A stretch of 64,000 bases of DNA. Source: Malurus cyaneus samueli. Taxonomy: Eukaryota; Chordata; Aves; Passeriformes; Maluridae. The number at the start of each line of letters is the position of its first letter. Within the stretch, counting starts at the first letter, position 1. Shown piece after piece: positions 63,001 to 64,000 of this stretch. Below the pieces are notes generated by a model. The model did no database searches. It was not told the DNA's origin and was given only the letters and a program-made list of their open reading frames with translations. Both the position numbers and the translations under genes were made by a program. The DNA is taken from positions 28,672,746 to 28,736,745 of the forward strand of contig CM019214.1 of assembly GCA_009741485.1 (NCBI GenBank), in the 5' to 3' direction.

Positions 63001-63468
63001 GACCACCGCTAACATGTTACAATCACTTGGCTCTGACAAACACTGGAATTAAGTCAGTCTCTTAAAAGGACCAGATCACAATCAAACTAACCAGTGCAAA
63101 ATGAAGTCACCAACCAGCCAAAGCGACTATGCCCAAATATACTAGTCTTGCATATTTGCTTCTATCCTTGTATTTAAGCATACTCTAGAAAAACACTCTT
63201 CAAAAAATCAACATTGTATGATTCCAAAGATTAAAAGATAATGGAGGATATAGATAACAAGTGTAAAAAACATTAACAAATACATCTTTGCTCACCACTT
63301 GTATCCCCTTCTCGCCTTGACCTTGGCACACCACGAGAGACAGCATTTGAAAAGCCTTTTGAGGTAGTGTTTTGTAAAGAAGGCTGGCTTGCAGTTAAAG
63401 TCCATGCAAGACGTGATCCCAGTTGCTGACGGAGGCAATCTGCAACGCCTGGAGCTTGATACGATTGT
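35936..63468 (-). CDS. TUBGCP3: Gamma-tubulin complex component 3 (GCP3), 17 coding exons, 5' part beyond window
   Basis: GCP3 is a core subunit of the gamma-tubulin small complex (with GCP2 and gamma-tubulin) and of the gamma-tubulin ring complex that nucleates microtubules at centrosomes and other organising centres. Seventeen exons joined across GT-AG introns give one uninterrupted frame of 724 residues ending in TGA. I recognise the vertebrate GCP3 sequence throughout, for example [64 protein letters not shown] and [18 protein letters not shown]. The human protein has about 907 residues, so roughly 180 N-terminal residues (including the MZT1-binding N-terminal domain known in this family) lie to the right of the window. 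The GRIP1 region spans about residues 60-335 of the partial product and GRIP2 about 337-724. Phases agree at every junction and no lesion is present. Exon extents are given separately. Confidence 0.97.
36095..37544 (-). other. TUBGCP3: TUBGCP3 last intron (1450 bases)
   Basis: Contains the segment shared with the duplicate (36505-36620). Minus-strand AATAAA hexamers lie at 37202-37207 and 36996-37001, within 550 bases of the penultimate exon. Confidence 0.8.
36505..36620 (-). repeat. Intronic segment shared with the duplicate at 29200-29290
   Basis: This piece of the last TUBGCP3 intron matches about 29200-29290, the part of the duplicate that follows the missing terminal exon. The match includes GCACTGCTGGCTTCACACAC, GCAGCACATGG and CCCCAGAACAGCAG and fades after about 36620. 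It shows that the duplicated unit crossed from the 3' UTR into the last intron. Confidence 0.75.
37545..37661 (-). CDS. TUBGCP3: TUBGCP3 penultimate exon: GRIP2 domain
   Basis: The acceptor is TCTGTGTAG. The donor, CAG|GTGCCT, is weaker than the others because it lacks the usual A/G-A-G after GT. It encodes 39 residues (634-672): [20 protein letters not shown], then [19 protein letters not shown], with an acidic run (EEEEE). Phase is 0 at both ends. Confidence 0.96.
37662..38711 (-). other. TUBGCP3: Two TUBGCP3 introns (37662-38196 and 38338-38711)
   Basis: Separated by the exon at 38197-38337. Nothing recognised in either. Confidence 0.8.
38197..38337 (-). CDS. TUBGCP3: TUBGCP3 exon: GRIP2 domain with charged helix
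   Basis: The acceptor is GTCTCACAG and the donor GAG|GTGCAG. It encodes 47 residues (587-633): [20 protein letters not shown], then [20 protein letters not shown] and KKQRELE. The end is a strongly charged helix. Without splicing, the frame would run only five more codons (VQQYY) before a stop. Confidence 0.98.
38712..38843 (-). CDS. TUBGCP3: TUBGCP3 exon: GRIP2 domain
   Basis: The acceptor is TTGCCCCAG and the donor AGG|GTAAGT. It encodes exactly 44 residues (543-586): [20 protein letters not shown], then [20 protein letters not shown] and SDSR. The D-D--AH--FL--I pattern is conserved throughout GCPs. Phase is 0 at both ends, and the upstream intron is only 131 bases. Confidence 0.98.
38975..39063 (-). 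CDS. TUBGCP3: TUBGCP3 exon: GRIP2 domain
   Basis: The acceptor is TTTTTACAG and the donor GAG|GTATAC. It completes Glu and encodes 29 residues (514-542): [20 protein letters not shown], then QMQYYITFE. It ends in phase 0. The QYYI-FEV junction with the next exon is typical for the family. Confidence 0.96.
39064..39990 (-). other. TUBGCP3: TUBGCP3 intron (927 bases)
   Basis: AT-rich, no repeat or RNA gene recognised. Confidence 0.8.
39991..40126 (-). CDS. TUBGCP3: TUBGCP3 exon: GRIP2 domain
   Basis: The acceptor is TTTATAG and the donor CCAG|GTGAGA. It encodes 45 codons plus one base (468-512): [20 protein letters not shown], then [20 protein letters not shown] and LKSMP. The Y-R-FNFLWR-KR-E segment is characteristic of GCPs. 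The split codon becomes Glu. Confidence 0.97.
40127..41753 (-). other. TUBGCP3: Two TUBGCP3 introns (40127-40879 and 40949-41753)
   Basis: Separated by the 69-base exon at 40880-40948. Open frames here, such as plus 41442-41759, are antisense to the gene and unrecognised. Confidence 0.8.
40880..40948 (-). CDS. TUBGCP3: TUBGCP3 short exon: GRIP2 domain
   Basis: This 69-base exon has acceptor TTAACACAG and donor ACG|GTAATG. It encodes 23 residues (445-467): [20 protein letters not shown] plus IAT. The [11 protein letters not shown] pattern is a known gamma-tubulin-binding-domain motif of the GCP family. Phase is 0 at both ends. Confidence 0.97.
41754..41889 (-). CDS. TUBGCP3: TUBGCP3 exon: GRIP2 domain
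   Basis: The acceptor is AATCACCAG and the donor GAG|GTCTGT. One base completes Lys; 45 codons (400-444) follow: [20 protein letters not shown], then [19 protein letters not shown] and DVRLLE. It ends in phase 0. Confidence 0.97.
41890..43157 (-). other. TUBGCP3: TUBGCP3 intron (1268 bases)
   Basis: No recognised feature. Confidence 0.8.
43158..43347 (-). CDS. TUBGCP3: TUBGCP3 exon: start of GRIP2 domain
   Basis: The acceptor is TTTCTTTTAG and the donor AA|GTAAGA. It is the longest internal exon here (190 bases) and encodes 62 full codons (337-398), including [38 protein letters not shown] and [26 protein letters not shown] is the hallmark opening of the GCP C-terminal domain, which binds gamma-tubulin. 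Confidence 0.98.
43348..46361 (-). other. TUBGCP3: TUBGCP3 intron (3014 bases)
   Basis: AT-rich; no transposon, RNA gene or extra exon recognised. Confidence 0.75.
46362..46470 (-). CDS. TUBGCP3: TUBGCP3 exon: end of GRIP1
   Basis: The acceptor is TTGTTCAG and the donor GATG|GTACAG. It encodes 36 codons plus one base (residues 300-335): [20 protein letters not shown] and onward to AESSKD. The GKSINFL motif is highly conserved in GCPs. The split codon is completed as Ala. Confidence 0.97.
46894..47004 (-). CDS. TUBGCP3: TUBGCP3 exon: GRIP1 domain, end portion
   Basis: The acceptor is AATCTTCAG and the donor AAG|GTATGA. It encodes 37 residues (263-299) reading [20 protein letters not shown], then [17 protein letters not shown]. 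Phase is 0 at both ends. W-HDKY-LR---P-F is a conserved GCP-family pattern. Confidence 0.97.
47731..47815. repeat. A-rich low-complexity tract with poly-A of about 18
   Basis: Runs of A, including about 18 together near 47755-47773, with CCAACC and CCCCCC interruptions. Intronic. Confidence 0.85.
48437..48603 (-). CDS. TUBGCP3: TUBGCP3 exon: GRIP1 domain core
   Basis: The acceptor is CTTACAG and the donor GAG|GTAATG. After completing Gly it encodes 55 residues (208-262), starting [20 protein letters not shown] and ending [15 protein letters not shown]. The [19 protein letters not shown] stretch is a signature of the Spc97/Spc98 (GCP) family. Confidence 0.98.
48604..49846 (-). other. TUBGCP3: TUBGCP3 intron (1243 bases)
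   Basis: No recognised feature. Confidence 0.8.
49847..49979 (-). CDS. TUBGCP3: TUBGCP3 exon: GRIP1 domain
   Basis: The acceptor is TTGATCAG and the donor CAAG|GTCTGT. It encodes 44 codons plus one base (residues 163-206), including [32 protein letters not shown] and LAALVDHCQ. The split codon is completed as Gly by the next exon. Confidence 0.96.
51680..52165 (+). mobile_element. CR1 reverse-transcriptase ORF fragment, decayed
   Basis: Recognisable CR1 ORF2 pieces occur in order: ACCTGATGGGATTTAACG (from the conserved SMGPDGIHPR-like region), a TCAAGAAGCAGAAGCC piece, AACTACACACCAGTAGGACT (the NYRPVSLTS-like motif), CCTGGGATAGCAAG, and AAGCTTATGGAGGACAAAAAG. Stops and indels interrupt every frame. 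It is an old fragment in the intron between the coding exons at 53563-53631 and 49847-49979. Confidence 0.75.
52270..52420 (+). repeat. LTR-like non-coding repeat scrap
   Basis: The run from a GCTTTTGCTTTCC-like start through TTTCTCCCCATTCCTC to GGCTGGGTGGGTGCCTGGC resembles, in the same order, 25065-25230 in this window and the 3' end of a non-coding bird repeat I associate with ERV/LTR elements. It is short and degraded, and the family name is uncertain. Confidence 0.35.
53563..53631 (-). CDS. TUBGCP3: TUBGCP3 short exon: GRIP1 domain
   Basis: This 69-base exon has acceptor CTCTTGCAG and donor CAG|GTAAGT. It encodes 23 residues (140-162) reading [20 protein letters not shown] plus HSQ, phase 0 at both ends. 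It was found by following the frame of the neighbouring exons; it is too short to stand out as an open frame on its own. Confidence 0.96.
53632..57128 (-). other. TUBGCP3: TUBGCP3 intron (3497 bases)
   Basis: AT-rich with T and A runs; nothing else recognised. Confidence 0.75.
57129..57254 (-). CDS. TUBGCP3: TUBGCP3 exon: GRIP1 domain
   Basis: The acceptor is TTTATAG and the donor CAG|GTACGT. It encodes exactly 42 codons (residues 98-139), from [20 protein letters not shown] to RAFGLVGQ, phase 0 at both ends. The [15 protein letters not shown] block is nearly invariant in vertebrate GCP3. Confidence 0.98.
57255..60373 (-). other. TUBGCP3: TUBGCP3 intron (3119 bases)
   Basis: No repeat family, RNA gene or additional exon recognised. 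Confidence 0.75.
60374..60492 (-). CDS. TUBGCP3: TUBGCP3 exon: start of GRIP1 domain
   Basis: The acceptor is TTTTTTCCAG and the donor AAG|GTACTG. The exon completes the split Gly and encodes 39 residues (59-97), beginning [19 protein letters not shown] and ending ENCYKVEGK. This is the conserved opening of the GCP N-terminal (GRIP1) domain, which makes lateral contacts between neighbouring GCP spokes in the ring complex. The exon ends in phase 0. Confidence 0.97.
62220..62305. repeat. A-rich low-complexity tract (AAAAC-type)
   Basis: A run of 16 A leads into AAAAC and CAAAA units. It is intronic, just upstream (in plus coordinates) of the CR1 fragment, and not obviously its tail, since CR1 lacks poly-A. 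Confidence 0.9.
62536..62762 (+). mobile_element. CR1 retrotransposon 3'-end fragment in TUBGCP3 intron
   Basis: The sequence follows the bird CR1 3' end in order: AAGGAAGAAATTCTTTACTG, GGCACTGGAACAAG, GGATGCCCCATCCCTAGAAG, TGTTCAAGGATAGGCTGGAT, CAACCTGGTCTAATGG, GATGATCTTTAAGG, then an ATTCTGTGATT end. It is 5'-truncated, as is usual for CR1, and lies antisense to TUBGCP3. Confidence 0.93.
63296..63468 (-). CDS. TUBGCP3: TUBGCP3 exon (first in window): linker before GRIP1
   Basis: The exon follows a TTTTAG acceptor and ends at a G|GTGAGC donor. It starts with the last base of a split codon, then reads [20 protein letters not shown] and ends [12 protein letters not shown] linker sequence (here [10 protein letters not shown]) with a split Gly codon. 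It encodes residues 1-57 of the visible product. This part is a poorly ordered linker in GCP3, rich in Ser, Gln and Thr, yet the [19 protein letters not shown] block matches vertebrate GCP3 closely. Confidence 0.94.
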
Positions 63469-64000
63469 CTAAAAGGACAAAAGGAAGAAACTTCTTTAAA
63501 GCCTGAGCTTCTATATCAATTATGTGGTGTGGACTGATGCAAATTTTGAAAAAATGCCCCAAGTTTTACACAGATGTTTCACTGGGAGGGGTGGGGTGTT
63601 TAATAAAGGAACCTTAAAAAAGGTTATAGAACATACAAGCAATTTATTTTTTTCTATAAGCCTACACTTTCAAAAAAACTGCAACCTGTAGAAAAGTGTA
63701 AGTTTGACATCCTTTATTTCATATTAAAGATTAACTTTGATGGAAAGTGTAACTATGCTGAAATGAGTCAAAAGTGAAGGTACTGTAAGAATAATAAACA
63801 ATTGTCATAGTGGAAAAAATCTAAATATTTAAGTTGTGTTATTACCTGAAACTGTAGTTATATGTCAAAGAACTAAAGAACAGAGAAAGAGAACGCTCAC
63901 TTTCCATCTACTCTACTCTTTCAGATAGTTTGTATCAACTGCCTGAACATGTAATCAAGGAGGGAATATCCAGACAAATTCAAATTTCCCTTCCTTTCAA
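63469..64000 (-). other. TUBGCP3: TUBGCP3 intron, continues beyond window
   Basis: Lies 5' of the first visible exon in gene orientation. No exon recognised in these 532 bases. Confidence 0.8.

Larger units (their letters stand above)
60493..63295 (-). other. TUBGCP3: TUBGCP3 intron (2803 bases)
   Basis: Holds a T-rich tract near 61915-61980, the A-rich tract at 62220-62305 and the CR1 end at 62536-62762. Confidence 0.8.

Noticed and set aside
1..64000. tRNA, rRNA, CRISPR arrays, bacterial-type operons or insertion sequences
   Set aside because: None seen. The sequence is vertebrate nuclear DNA, and no cloverleaf with tRNA A/B-box words was noticed. A tRNAscan or Rfam run would be needed to exclude small RNAs fully.

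Overview
The window is ordinary vertebrate nuclear DNA, most likely from a bird. Coding sequence is split into short exons with GT-AG introns. The interspersed repeats are CR1-type non-LTR retrotransposons, including copies ending in the bird-typical imperfect TTCTGTGATT tail. The base composition is AT-rich with small GC/CpG-rich patches. I could not settle the order of bird. There is no sign of prokaryotic, organellar or free viral sequence. One protein-coding gene is certain: TUBGCP3 (gamma-tubulin complex component 3, GCP3) on the minus strand. Seventeen consecutive coding exons, from 63468 down to a TGA at 35936-35938, join in frame with matching phases to give 724 residues plus stop. They cover the last part of the N-terminal linker, the whole GRIP1 region and the whole GRIP2 (gamma-tubulin-binding) region. 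The first roughly 180 codons, the promoter and the 5' UTR lie beyond the right edge. No frameshift or premature stop is seen, so the gene looks functional. Layout, right to left. 63469-64000 is intron. 35936-63468 is the exon/intron body of TUBGCP3, whose introns hold a CR1 3' end (about 62536-62762), a CR1 reverse-transcriptase fragment (about 51680-52165) with an LTR-like scrap behind it, and simple repeats. About 34703-35935 is the presumed 3' UTR. From 1 to about 34700 there is no recognisable coding gene. This downstream region contains a CR1 tail element, further CR1 pieces in both orientations, one LTR/ERV-like non-coding remnant, several simple repeats, and AT-rich low-repeat stretches that could be conserved regulatory DNA. 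In mammals the 3' side of TUBGCP3 faces SOX1 across a long non-coding interval. That synteny is outside knowledge and is not visible here. The most notable structure is a second copy of the TUBGCP3 3' flank. Bases 28068-29195 match 34703-35822 collinearly, after which the copy jumps directly to sequence matching 36505-36620, inside the last intron. The copy therefore contains 3' UTR and last-intron sequence but lacks the terminal coding exon and its CpG-rich surroundings. The 250 bases nearest the stop codon are far more alike between the two copies than the rest. I found no clearly new biological system. This partial duplication and the candidate regulatory blocks are the items most worth checking.
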